DNA of 64,000 bases from Aliiroseovarius sp. F47248L (GTDB lineage: Bacteria > Pseudomonadota > Alphaproteobacteria > Rhodobacterales > Rhodobacteraceae): assembly GCF_023016085.1 (NCBI RefSeq), contig NZ_JALKBF010000001.1, forward strand, positions 310,001 to 374,000, read 5' to 3'. The notes beneath the pieces were generated by a model. That model saw only the letters and a program-made list of their open reading frames with translations. It did no database searches and had not been told where the DNA came from. Each line of letters opens with the position of its first letter. Positions within the stretch are counted from its first letter, which is position 1. Below are positions 54,216-62,182 of the stretch, one piece after another. Both the position numbers and the translations under genes were made by a program.

Positions 54216-54296
54216 CTATTGATCAGTCCCGCTAAAGTTGGTGCCGTTGTCGCTGACCACCATGCGGGAGTAACGAAGCGCGATAGCGGTCGTTAG
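54216..54296 (-). pseudogene. Fragment of a DDE transposase (possible)
   Basis: On the minus strand the frame ends at the TAG at 54216-54218 and reads LRYSRMVVSDNGTNFSG, which matches the catalytic-core segment (VVSDNGTEF) of IS3-type transposases. Only about 25 codons remain, with no frame for the rest. It is a remnant of an insertion sequence in the promoter region of the Slam gene. Confidence 0.45.
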
Positions 54297-54358
54297 CGTA
54301 GCAGTAGCGAAAGCTCACTAAGTCCCGCACCCCGGACCTCTACCGGTCTCGCAACCGT

Positions 54359-54437
54359 GCAGCCGCAGCGAATGGCGGGTTCGGGGAAGCTGCACCGCGG
54401 CGACGGGAACGCCAGCGGACGGCAGCTTTGGGCCGTC
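54359..54437 (+). repeat. Dispersed repeat, copy 1
   Basis: This stretch starts GCAGCCGCAGCGAATGGC and ends GGCAGCTTTGGGCCGTCA. It shares order and most bases with 56431-56510 when a few gaps are allowed. Similar short non-coding repeats of this type are, as I recall, scattered through Rhodobacteraceae genomes. Confidence 0.55.
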
Positions 54438-54951
54438 ACTTTTGATGTGGGAAATCCTGCCAGCTAAGAAGCAATTTTTCGGCTTCCTGGTGGTCTGGTT
54501 CAAGTGAGGCTGTGGTCAAATCTCGTATGAGCCAGCCCGCGCGTGACATCCACCCAAACATTTCCTGAAGCTCCGTCCAGGTCAGGCTGTTGCTCCTCCC
54601 ACCAAGTTCTACAGTGAGGTGAGCGTCGGTGTCTTCTGGACGAATTTTTGCGGTGATCCCAACAAGACCATGACAAATCTGGTTCCTGACGCAAAGAGAT
54701 TTGCTGAGGTGCGCCGAAAGCACCTCGGCTAGTTTTGCGGCCCGCTCTCGTCGAATGTTGCGGTTCTGCAATTGATAAGACCAGAGTTCGAGCCTTCGGC
54801 CGATGCCGTGAGGATGCTTCGACGAGTGGTCAGTCTGCAGCACATCCAATGAGTCCGATAACTCCCTTTCGATCTGCGACCACAAGAAAATCAGCGAGCC
54901 AATCGCCCCCTTCATCTGTTCAAAGCTTACGGTATTGTCGTTATTGACCAT
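54436..54951 (-). CDS. HEPN-like protein, uncharacterised
   Basis: From the ATG at 54951 the product has 171 residues; the longer frame from 55038 lacks a ribosome site. It is largely helical: EQMKGAIGSLIFLWSQIERELSD, then AAKLAEVLSAHLS, then RNQICHG. The motif R89-x4-H94 matches the RNase signature of HEPN domains, and the first helices fit that fold. If so, it would cleave RNA as a toxin or defence effector. No MNT-type antitoxin gene is adjacent. Family assignment is inference from this motif only. Confidence 0.6.
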   Translation of the reverse strand: MVNNDNTVSFEQMKGAIGSLIFLWSQIERELSDSLDVLQTDHSSKHPHGIGRRLELWSYQLQNRNIRRERAAKLAEVLSAHLSKSLCVRNQICHGLVGITAKIRPEDTDAHLTVELGGRSNSLTWTELQEMFGWMSRAGWLIRDLTTASLEPDHQEAEKLLLSWQDFPHQK

Positions 54952-55093
54952 CGTGGGATCAGCTTCGCCGCCATTTCCGCCTGACACAAGTGCGCGCAGT
55001 ATGCAAATGTCTGGTTTGGTGAAGCTGCGCCGCAGCAATAGACCTTATCGGCAATGGCCGGTCTGGGCCGCCCGTGAAGACGGCCCGATTACG

Positions 55094-55726
55094 TCAGATT
55101 TCGATGGCCTCAGCGATCGCCAGTGCATCTTCAAGTTCAACGCCAAGGTATCGCACCGTGCTGTCCATCTTCGTATGTCCGAGGAGAAGCTGAACAGCAC
55201 GCAGGTTGCCTGTCTTCTTGTAGATCTGGGTCACCTTTGTCCGCCTCATCGAATGCGTGCCATATGCGCTCGCTTCTAGACCGATCGAAGTGACCCAGTC
55301 GCGGACGATCCGCGCATACTGGCGTGTCGAGATGTGCAGACGTTCATGGAACCGACCCGGCCAAAGGTACTCCGAGCCGATCATGAGCTCATCTTCCATC
55401 CACTTCTCGACTGAGGCGCGTGTACCTTCGGATATCTCAAAGCGCACGGGTTTCTGTGTCTTGCTTTGCAGGACGGAGGCGCGCTCTTTGATCTGACCTG
55501 ATGCCATTACATCTACGACTTTCATCGTCACCAAGTCACAGCCGCGCAACTTGCTGTCGATCGCCATGTTGAACAATGCGAGGTCGCGATGATTTTCGGC
55601 CAATTCAAGTCGAACACGGATTGCCCAGACATGCTTCGGCTTCAGCGGCCGTTTTTGACCAACGATGCGGCCTTTGTTCCAGGCAGGGCGAAGTGCCCGA
55701 ATGGCTGGTAGGTTTGGTGTTTCCAT
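55094..55726 (-). CDS. Tyrosine-type site-specific integrase (short)
   Basis: From the ATG at 55726 the product has 210 residues. All catalytic residues can be placed: R61 (KLRGCDL), a lysine near 94, H158-x-x-R161 (HSMRR), H184 (LLGHTK) and Y193 (VRYLG). The N-terminal SAM-like core-binding domain is very short. This small integrase family is common on Rhodobacteraceae elements and plasmids. It lies beside the right copy of the 44-bp direct repeat (55797), so it may be linked to mobility of the unit to its left. Confidence 0.9.
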   Translation of the reverse strand: METPNLPAIRALRPAWNKGRIVGQKRPLKPKHVWAIRVRLELAENHRDLALFNMAIDSKLRGCDLVTMKVVDVMASGQIKERASVLQSKTQKPVRFEISEGTRASVEKWMEDELMIGSEYLWPGRFHERLHISTRQYARIVRDWVTSIGLEASAYGTHSMRRTKVTQIYKKTGNLRAVQLLLGHTKMDSTVRYLGVELEDALAIAEAIEI

Positions 55727-55796
55727 GACTGATCCTCCGATCCGCCATGCCCTCCCACAACGACAACCCGACGTTGACGATGCCACCATATCACAG

Positions 55797-55840
55797 GATG
55801 CTGCGTCGTATCCGAGGTCAGCTTGGAGCCCATTTTGACC
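55797..55840 (+). repeat. Imperfect 44-bp direct repeat, right copy
   Basis: The sequence pairs with the copy at 51556-51599 (35 of 44 identical). It lies 71 bp upstream of the integrase start, on the outer side of that gene, as an attachment site often does. Confidence 0.65.
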
Positions 55841-55920
55841 TTGATCCACAAGCGGATACATAAGGCTATCGAAGTGCATTCAACTGGCTGCACGTGGCTT
55901 TTCTGTCGAGAGGAGCGGAA

Positions 55921-56331
55921 ATGGATAACAATCCGACCACCGGACAATGCCTCTGTGGCGAAGTAAAATTTCGCATATCGGGAGAGTTTGAGAGCTTTTT
56001 CCTGTGTCATTGCGCCCGCTGCCGTAAGGACAGTGGCTCAGCCCATTCGGCAAATCTTTTTTCGTCCGCTGCCAAAATTACCTGGGTTTCAGGCGAATCA
56101 CAGATTAAGACGTTCCAGCTATCCGGGTCATGCCACGTAAAGAGCTTTTGCTCTCAGTGCGGGTCAGCGCTTCCGGTTTCCCAGCCGGAGATTGAATTGC
56201 TTGTGGTCCCGGCAGGGTCGCTCGACAGCCATTTAGACATGCGACCGAACGCGCATATCTGTTGTTCCAGTCGCGCGAACTGGGACAACGACCTTGCCTC
56301 CATTGAGAGTATCGAAGGGCTTCCGGCCTGA
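55921..56331 (+). CDS. GFA family (glutathione-dependent formaldehyde-activating-like) protein
   Basis: The 136-residue protein from the ATG at 55921 has the zinc-binding cysteine pattern of GFA/CENP-V proteins: QCLCGEVKFRI, LCHCARCRKDSGS and FCSQCGSALPV. The middle strand ITWVSGESQIKTFQL is typical. The founding enzyme speeds adduct formation of glutathione with formaldehyde, but most relatives have unknown substrates. It is the outermost gene of the island and has no close operon partner. Confidence 0.9.
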   Translation: MDNNPTTGQCLCGEVKFRISGEFESFFLCHCARCRKDSGSAHSANLFSSAAKITWVSGESQIKTFQLSGSCHVKSFCSQCGSALPVSQPEIELLVVPAGSLDSHLDMRPNAHICCSSRANWDNDLASIESIEGLPA

Positions 56332-56430
56332 ACGGTCGAGCCGATGATGCAACTCTGAAAACAGCCAGACGACAAATGCGCGAAAGTCCGCTCCGTCCGC
56401 ACAGTGTGAGTTCGTTGGTGCTGGAATTTT

Positions 56431-56510
56431 GCAGTCGCAGCGGATGGCAGCTTTGACGGGCCGCACTGCAGCGATGCGATCAACGGTTGGAGGTCGGCTT
56501 TGGGCCGTGA
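56431..56510 (+). repeat. Dispersed repeat, copy 2
   Basis: This copy starts GCAGTCGCAGCGGATGGCAG and ends GTCGGCTTTGGGCCGTGA; it resembles 54359-54437. The repeat lies in the 300-bp gap between the GFA gene and frcA, which otherwise holds only a hairpin. Confidence 0.5.
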
Positions 56511-56574
56511 GCGGCTATTTACGTCAAACCCTCTATATGGCCGCAATGCGGGACGAAGCAGGCATTCGCTGCAC

Positions 56575-56608
56575 CTGCGCCAATGACCGGTTTCGGCGAT
56601 TGGCGCAG
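56575..56608 (-). other. Hairpin downstream of frcA
   Basis: CTGCGCCAAT (56575-56584) and ATTGGCGCAG (56599-56608) form a perfect 10-bp inverted repeat with 14 nt between, 22 bp after the frcA stop on the minus strand. No T run follows, so it may mark the end of the frc transcript or help stabilise it. Confidence 0.5.
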
Positions 56609-56630
56609 AGCGATCCAAGTCTGATCGAAA

Positions 56631-57425
56631 TCAGGCCGGCGCTTCCTTTGCGCCTGTCATGAACGCAACCGCGTCGGACATGGTGTAATCTTTCGGATCG
56701 ATCACACACAGACGTTTGCCGAGGCGATGAACGTGGATGCGATCAGCGACTTCGAACACGTGCGGCATGTTGTGGCTGATCAGGATGATCGGGATGCCGC
56801 GCGATCGGACATCAAGGATCAATTCCAACACACGGCGGGATTCTTTGACGCCAAGGGCCGCTGTGGGTTCATCCAAGATGATCACCTTGGACCCGAATGC
56901 GGCAGCTCGCGCCACAGCCACACCCTGACGTTGACCACCCGATAGCGTCTCGACCGCTTGGTTGATGTTTTGGATCGTCATCAGGCCGAGCTCTGACAGT
57001 TTGTCACGAGCGACTTGCTCCATCTTGGGGCGATCCAATTGGCGCAGCCATTTGCCGCGAAAGCCGGGTTTGCGAATTTCGCGGCCCATGAACATGTTGT
57101 CGGCAATGGACAGAGCAGGTGACATGGCGAGGGTCTGGTAGACCGTTTCGATCCCTTCTTTGCGGGCATCAATGGGGGACGTGAAGTGGACTGGTTTGCC
57201 TTCAAGAAACACCTCCCCTTCGTCGGGGATGACGGCCCCGGAGACGGCTTTGATCAGTGACGACTTACCTGCCCCGTTGTCGCCGATCACTGCGAGGATT
57301 TCACCGGGATAGAGATCGAAGTCACAGTGATCCAGTGCGGTTACTTTGCCGTAGCGTTTGACCAGCCCGCGGCCCTTGAGGATGGGTTCAATCGACCCAT
57401 TCGCGATGTTTTCCATCAAAGTCAT
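56631..57425 (-). CDS. frcA: Sugar ABC transporter ATP-binding protein (FrcA-like)
   Basis: The 264-residue single-domain ATPase starts with the ATG at 57425, which overlaps the permease stop. It has Walker A GDNGAGKSSLIKA, the signature SGGQRQGVAVARA, Walker B VIILDEPTAALG and the H-loop ILISHNMPHVFEVAD. One-domain ATPases of the CUT2 class are typical of the FrcA type, unlike two-domain RbsA. It powers uptake of a monosaccharide, such as fructose, mannose or ribose, with FrcC and FrcB. Confidence 0.93.
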   Translation of the reverse strand: MTLMENIANGSIEPILKGRGLVKRYGKVTALDHCDFDLYPGEILAVIGDNGAGKSSLIKAVSGAVIPDEGEVFLEGKPVHFTSPIDARKEGIETVYQTLAMSPALSIADNMFMGREIRKPGFRGKWLRQLDRPKMEQVARDKLSELGLMTIQNINQAVETLSGGQRQGVAVARAAAFGSKVIILDEPTAALGVKESRRVLELILDVRSRGIPIILISHNMPHVFEVADRIHVHRLGKRLCVIDPKDYTMSDAVAFMTGAKEAPA

Positions 57426-58507
57426 GCTGAAACCTTTCTGATCCACTGATCTACTGCGACAGCACCGATGATGAGCGCGCCGATAAGGAGGAATGTCCAC
57501 TGTGCGTCAGCACCGGCAAGGCGCAGGCCAAGGGTAAAGACACCAACGATAAGGGCACCAAACAGCGGCCCCATGATTGACCCGCGACCGCCGAACAAAG
57601 AGATGCCGCCAATCACAACAGCCGTAATGCTTTCGATATTCAGCAGTTGGCCGGATGTCGGGCTGACAGACCCGATGCGGCCAATCAGCGCCCACCCTGC
57701 GATGGCACAGATGAAACCTGTGAAAGCATAGACAGAGATCAGCGTGAATTTGACGTTCACACCTGAAAGCTGTGCCGCGTCTGGGTCATCACCCACCGCA
57801 TAGATGTGGCGGCCCCAAGCGGTGTGCTTAAGAGCATAGGCGAGGAAGGCAAAGATCAGGACCATTGCAATGACGCCAAAGGTAAATGTGGCCCCGCCCC
57901 GCCCGGCTTCGTCCGCGCCAACTTTGAAAGTCGTCCCAAGGAACTGAAGCAAAGGCGCATTTTCCTCGATGTCTTGCGCACGGATCGTTTCGTTAGCGGA
58001 ATATAGGAAGTTAGCAGCCAGAACGATCTGCCACATGCCGAGAGTGACAATGAACGGCGGGAGCTTCATCACCGCCACAAGCCAGCCGTTGAACGTTCCG
58101 ATCAACGTCCCGAACGTCAAGCCAATTACAACGGCGATCTCAACCGGAATACCGTATCGGAACGTAAACTGCCCCATGATGACGCTGGACAGAACTGCGA
58201 TTGCCCCAACGCTGAGGTCGATACCCGCGGTCAGGATCACGAGGCTCTGAGCAGCAGCAACGATGCCGACGATCTGCACTTGTTGAAGGATCAATGTCAG
58301 CGCGAAGGGAGAGAGGAACCTCGACCCCAACAAAAGCGCGAACAGGATGATTGAAACAAGGAGGACGAACAGCGGCACAAGTGCAGGGTTCACATGCAAG
58401 GCGTGTTGCAACCTCGCGAGAAAGCCTTTGCGTTCGCTGAACGAAGCCACTGTATCTGCTGCGGGTGGCTTGATTGCGGCTTCAAAATCGTCGGCGTTGC
58501 CAGACAT
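57422..58507 (-). CDS. frcC: Sugar ABC transporter permease (FrcC-like)
   Basis: The 361-residue membrane protein begins at the ATG 58507 with a hydrophilic N-terminal tail of about 45 residues. Some ten helices follow. Family marks are AAAQSLVILTAGIDLSVGAIAVLS and GINVKF-type loops followed by ISVYAFTGFICAIAGWALIGRIG. It overlaps frcA by ATGA. A hairpin lies between it and frcB. Confidence 0.93.
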   Translation of the reverse strand: MSGNADDFEAAIKPPAADTVASFSERKGFLARLQHALHVNPALVPLFVLLVSIILFALLLGSRFLSPFALTLILQQVQIVGIVAAAQSLVILTAGIDLSVGAIAVLSSVIMGQFTFRYGIPVEIAVVIGLTFGTLIGTFNGWLVAVMKLPPFIVTLGMWQIVLAANFLYSANETIRAQDIEENAPLLQFLGTTFKVGADEAGRGGATFTFGVIAMVLIFAFLAYALKHTAWGRHIYAVGDDPDAAQLSGVNVKFTLISVYAFTGFICAIAGWALIGRIGSVSPTSGQLLNIESITAVVIGGISLFGGRGSIMGPLFGALIVGVFTLGLRLAGADAQWTFLLIGALIIGAVAVDQWIRKVSA

Positions 58508-58566
58508 TGTTCGATCCCCTTGTGATGAATTGGATATCATGCAGGATCATATCCCGCTTTGGAAAA

Positions 58567-58591
58567 AGGGGCGGGAAAATTACCCGCCCCT
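58567..58591 (-). terminator. Stem-loop between frcB and frcC
   Basis: On the minus strand AGGGGCGGG and CCCGCCCCT form a 9-bp stem with a 7-nt loop, followed by five T. It lies about 37 bp after the frcB stop. Such elements let the binding-protein mRNA outnumber the permease and ATPase mRNA by partial termination or 3' protection. Confidence 0.8.
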
Positions 58592-58627
58592 AGTGTTGCA
58601 CCTATGAAAAGATGCGGGAGGTTTGGC

Positions 58628-59647
58628 TTAGCCCCAGCAAAGGTCTGTGCCTTCGGCAACAGAAATGCTTTCCACGCCGTCGGCTGGCTGATCTGTGACC
58701 AAAGCAACACCTGTGTCAAAGAAGTCCTTGCCAGGCGTGTTCTCAGGCAGTGTGCCATCAGCTGCGTATGCCGCAATGGCTTCAATACCAAGGGCCGCCA
58801 TGCGCAGTGGGTACTGCTGTGACGTTGCGCCGATCACACCGTCGGCGATGTTCTGAACACCAGGGCAACCGCCATCTACGGATACGATTAGAACATCGTC
58901 TTCACGACCAATGGAACGGAGTGCTTCGTATGCGCCCGCAGCGGCCGGTTCGTTGATGGTGTAGACAACGTTGATTTCTGGATCAACGGCGAGGAGGTTT
59001 TCCATCGCAGTACGACCGCCTTCTTCGTTACCGGCTGTTACGTCGTTGCCGACGATGCGCGCATCATCTTCGTCGCCCCATTTGTCAGGGTCGCCAAGGT
59101 CAATGCCAAAGCCCTGCAAGAAGCCCTGATCGCGCAGAACGCCAACAGTCGGCTGGGAAACAGCAAGGTCAAGCATAGCAATTTTCGCGTTTGCCGCGTC
59201 GTCGCCAAGCTGCGCCGCAGCCCACTGGCCGATCAGCTCACCTGCAAGGAAATTGTCTGTCGCGAATGTCGCGTCAGCCGCGTCAACCGGATCAAGCGGT
59301 GTGTCGAGTGCGATAACCAGAAGGCCCGCGTCACGTGCCTGTTGAACAGCGCCAACAATGGATGATGTATCGGACGCCGTCAGCAAGATACCGGATGCAC
59401 CGTCAAGGATGCAGGTTTCAATCGCGGCCACTTGTGTTTCGTGGTCACCGTCAACCTGACCAGCAAAGGAACGAAGCGTGATACCAGCCTCGGTAGCAGC
59501 AGCTTCTGCGCCTTCGCGCATTTTGACGAAGAATGGGTTGGTGTCCGTTTTGGTGATCAGGCACGCGGAAACGGCGTGGCTGTCAGCCATAGCGGAACCA
59601 GCAGATGTAATGGCAGCAAGAGCAGTGCCGATGAGCAACTTTTTCAT
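58628..59647 (-). CDS. frcB: Sugar ABC transporter substrate-binding protein (FrcB-like)
   Basis: The 339-residue periplasmic protein has a signal peptide cut near SAMADS. The binding domain follows the ribose/fructose (periplasmic-binding type 1) pattern: [61 protein letters not shown] and VSVDGGCPG. It delivers sugar to FrcC. Two late cysteines (GGCPG and DLCWG) and one early one (ETCILDG) are present. It is the first gene of the operon and is divergent from the ROK regulator. Confidence 0.93.
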   Translation of the reverse strand: MKKLLIGTALAAITSAGSAMADSHAVSACLITKTDTNPFFVKMREGAEAAATEAGITLRSFAGQVDGDHETQVAAIETCILDGASGILLTASDTSSIVGAVQQARDAGLLVIALDTPLDPVDAADATFATDNFLAGELIGQWAAAQLGDDAANAKIAMLDLAVSQPTVGVLRDQGFLQGFGIDLGDPDKWGDEDDARIVGNDVTAGNEEGGRTAMENLLAVDPEINVVYTINEPAAAGAYEALRSIGREDDVLIVSVDGGCPGVQNIADGVIGATSQQYPLRMAALGIEAIAAYAADGTLPENTPGKDFFDTGVALVTDQPADGVESISVAEGTDLCWG

Positions 59648-59798
59648 GATGTCCTCCCAGACAAGTAATGAGTCAGAGCCTCCACCCCGACGTTATTGCG
59701 ACCGGTATTTCCCGTCGCTTGACCCTAAGAGACGTGATTCTCAATCATCTGTCAATTAGTTAGTTAAGTTTTCTTATTAATATGTTTACCTGCATTAT

Positions 59799-61016
59799 AT
59801 GGCTGTTATGGTGCACGGTATGGAAGATGGACTCATCAGATCAATCAGCACCGGTCTAAGCCAGAAGGGCGTTCGCGATCACAACGAACGGCTCTTATTG
59901 TCGCTGTTGCAGCGTAATGGTCCGATGCCAGGAAGCGATCTTTCGAAGCTGGCCGCGCTATCTCCGCCTACGGTCTCAAGTATCCTTCGACGCCTTGAAG
60001 GTGAAGGGATTCTCGAACGTGGGGACCCTGTGCGGGGCAAGGTCGGCAAGCCGTCGATCCCGATGCGATTGGCTTCGAATGGCGTGTTCTCGTTTGGCCT
60101 CAAGATCGGGCGCAGGTCGACTGATCTGGTGCTGATTGATTTGAATGGCGAGTTGCGGGAAGAACGGCAATTGACATACCCCGTGCCCGTTCCAGCCGAC
60201 ATTTTTACATTCCTTGAGGACGGTGTGCGAAGCATAACGGATGCGATGGACGCCGAGCATGCCAAGCGCATTTGCGGCATCGGGATCGCGGCCCCCTTCG
60301 AGATGTGGAACTGGCCCGACCCATCCATGGACATGTCAGCAGCAATCGCACCTTGGGAAGGCATTGACCTTAAGGCAGAAGCGCAGTTGCGAACGCAACT
60401 GCCTGTGCTCTTGTTGAACGACGCGACTGCAGCCTGTCAGGCCGAACACACCTACGGTCGCGGCAAAGAATTTCGGGACTACGCCTATTTCTTTATTGGC
60501 GCATTTATCGGCGGCGGGATTGTCTTGAACAACTCGGTCTTTGAAGGGCGCAAAGGCAATGCGGGCGCGCTTGGGTCACTGCGCAGCATCGGGCCTAACG
60601 GTGAAAGCATGCAGTTGGTCGATATGGCGTCGATCCATCAATTAGAATTGCGCCTTCGCGAGGTCGATCTTGATCCGCATCAGCTGTGGTCTGACCCAGA
60701 AAGCTGGCACAACTTGTCACGCTATGTTGACCCCTGGCTGGGCCAAACCGCCCAAGAACTTGCCAAAGCGGCCTTGTCCACATGTTCCGTCATCGATTTC
60801 GAAGCGATCTTAATCGACGGCGCCTTCCCTGCCAGCGTTCGTGACGATCTTGTCAGCCGCGTCCGCCGATACGTTTTGACCCAAGACACCCGAGGCCTGA
60901 TCCAACCCCGTATCGAAGGCGGCAGCATCGGCGGCAAGGCTCGTGCAATCGGGGCCGCCACACGTCCCATCGGAGCGCAATTCATGATGCAGGCAAGCGT
61001 TGGAATGACGGTCTGA
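59799..61016 (+). CDS. ROK-family transcriptional regulator (NagC/XylR type)
   Basis: The 405-residue protein has an N-terminal winged HTH (HNERLLLSLLQRNGPMPGSDLSKL, ALSPPTVSSILRRLEGEGIL). A ROK sugar-kinase-like domain follows, with GIGIAAPFEMW, LLLNDATAACQAEHTYG and GAFIGGGIVLNNSVF. It is divergent from frcB, so it likely controls the transporter in response to the sugar or its phosphate. In the 151-bp intergenic space, TTAAG/CTTATTAA half-elements near 59764-59780 form a weak inverted repeat that could be an operator. Starts at 59808 and 59820 are alternatives. Confidence 0.88.
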   Translation: MAVMVHGMEDGLIRSISTGLSQKGVRDHNERLLLSLLQRNGPMPGSDLSKLAALSPPTVSSILRRLEGEGILERGDPVRGKVGKPSIPMRLASNGVFSFGLKIGRRSTDLVLIDLNGELREERQLTYPVPVPADIFTFLEDGVRSITDAMDAEHAKRICGIGIAAPFEMWNWPDPSMDMSAAIAPWEGIDLKAEAQLRTQLPVLLLNDATAACQAEHTYGRGKEFRDYAYFFIGAFIGGGIVLNNSVFEGRKGNAGALGSLRSIGPNGESMQLVDMASIHQLELRLREVDLDPHQLWSDPESWHNLSRYVDPWLGQTAQELAKAALSTCSVIDFEAILIDGAFPASVRDDLVSRVRRYVLTQDTRGLIQPRIEGGSIGGKARAIGAATRPIGAQFMMQASVGMTV

Positions 61017-61107
61017 TTGAACGGTTTGCGTGTGAGGCCCATCGTTCAAAAGGCATACATCACGATCAAATCAAGACAGCACATACATGTTCAAATCGGA
61101 GGTTAAT

Positions 61108-61992
61108 ATGCGAGTTCTCTTTACAGGCGGCAGCGGCAAGGCGGGAAAATGGGCGATCCGGCACTTACTGGAGCAAGGTCATCATGTTGTGAATGTCGAT
61201 CAAACGCCTTCAGGGCTCGACTGTCCGGAATTGCTGATTGATCTTTGCGACGCAGGGCAAGTCATCGGGGCCATGTCCCAATTCGTCGAATTCGGGGAAC
61301 TGGACGCGGGCACCGGCGTCCCCACTTATGACGCCGTTGTGCATTTCGCCGCCATCCCCCGCGTCATGATAGGCACAGACGGCGAGTGTTTTCGCCAGAA
61401 CACTTTGACCACCTATAATGTGCTCGAGGCCGCAACGAAGCTGGCCATTCCCAAGGTGATCTTTGCCAGCTCAGAAACAACTTATGCCATCTGCTTTGCG
61501 GACGGAGAGCTAAAACCGGATTTCGTACCCGTCGATGAAACCCATCCAACCGTCCCTCATGACAGTTATGCCATGTCGAAAGTCTGCAACGAAATGACGG
61601 CAAAGTCCTTTCAGGCACGCACAGGTGCCGACATCTATGGGTTGCGGATCAACAATGTGATTGAACCGCACGAATATGCCGAGATGTTCCCGGCCTTTGT
61701 TGAGGATCCGGCCCTTCGCCGCCGTAATATATTTGCCTATATTGATGCACGTGATCTGGGGCATATGGTCGATTGCTGCCTAAAGGCAAACGGGCTGGGC
61801 TACGAAGTGTTCAACGTTGCAAATGACGATACGTCGGTTGGCATCACGTCGGATGAAATCATCCAGCAGTTCTATCAGGGCGTCGAAGTGCGCGGCGAAA
61901 TGGGCGCCAACAAGACCTTCTTTTCCAACAAGAAGGCTAAGAAGGTGGTGGGTTTTCAACCAAAACACTCATGGCGGGATACCCTAGAGTAG
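61108..61992 (+). CDS. NAD-dependent epimerase/dehydratase
   Basis: From the ATG at 61108, preceded by CGGAGG, the product has 294 residues. The Rossmann loop is VLFTGGSGKAGKWAI, and the active site is SSETTYA with Y154-AMS-K158, the extended short-chain dehydrogenase pattern. It may oxidise, epimerise or reduce a nucleotide sugar or free sugar. Its place 91 bp after the ROK regulator suggests a role in metabolism of the sugar imported by FrcABC. The usual FrcK kinase is missing here. Confidence 0.85.
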   Translation: MRVLFTGGSGKAGKWAIRHLLEQGHHVVNVDQTPSGLDCPELLIDLCDAGQVIGAMSQFVEFGELDAGTGVPTYDAVVHFAAIPRVMIGTDGECFRQNTLTTYNVLEAATKLAIPKVIFASSETTYAICFADGELKPDFVPVDETHPTVPHDSYAMSKVCNEMTAKSFQARTGADIYGLRINNVIEPHEYAEMFPAFVEDPALRRRNIFAYIDARDLGHMVDCCLKANGLGYEVFNVANDDTSVGITSDEIIQQFYQGVEVRGEMGANKTFFSNKKAKKVVGFQPKHSWRDTLE

Positions 61993-62123
61993 ATCGCAGC
62001 TAGCTGACGTTCGAACTAAATGCAGCATAGGTCGAAGAGGGCTCAAATCTGCCATTCGCCGCGGCTTCCTGCAAGGAACCCAAGGCAATCCTGAGCGGCC
62101 ATTTATTTCGTTTCTGCAATAGT

Positions 62124-62175
62124 AATTCTCTGCCCGTTGCCGCGGAGATTACTCAGCGGCAACGGGCAGAGAATT
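62124..62175. repeat. Perfect 20-bp inverted repeat at the phage-gene boundary
   Basis: AATTCTCTGCCCGTTGCCGC (62124-62143) is the exact reverse complement of 62156-62175, with a 12-nt loop between. No T run follows on either strand. It lies 8 bp after the DUF5681 stop, read on the minus strand. A factor-dependent terminator, transcript stabiliser or insertion scar are possible. Confidence 0.75.
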
Positions 62176-62182
62176 GAGTTCC

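Larger units (their letters stand above)
45591..56600. mobile_element. Accessory island next to tRNA-Gln (composite)
   Basis: Between tRNA-Gln and the frc sugar operon lie only accessory functions: serine recombinase plus DUF2924, PIN protein, TcmP/Gp37 pair, Slam unit, HEPN-like protein, tyrosine integrase and GFA protein. Non-coding gaps of 300-800 bp, dispersed repeats and a transposase fragment occur here but not in the flanks. Two recombinases of different classes argue for nested insertions. The ends are approximate; no clean attachment-site pair with the tRNA was found. Confidence 0.6.
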
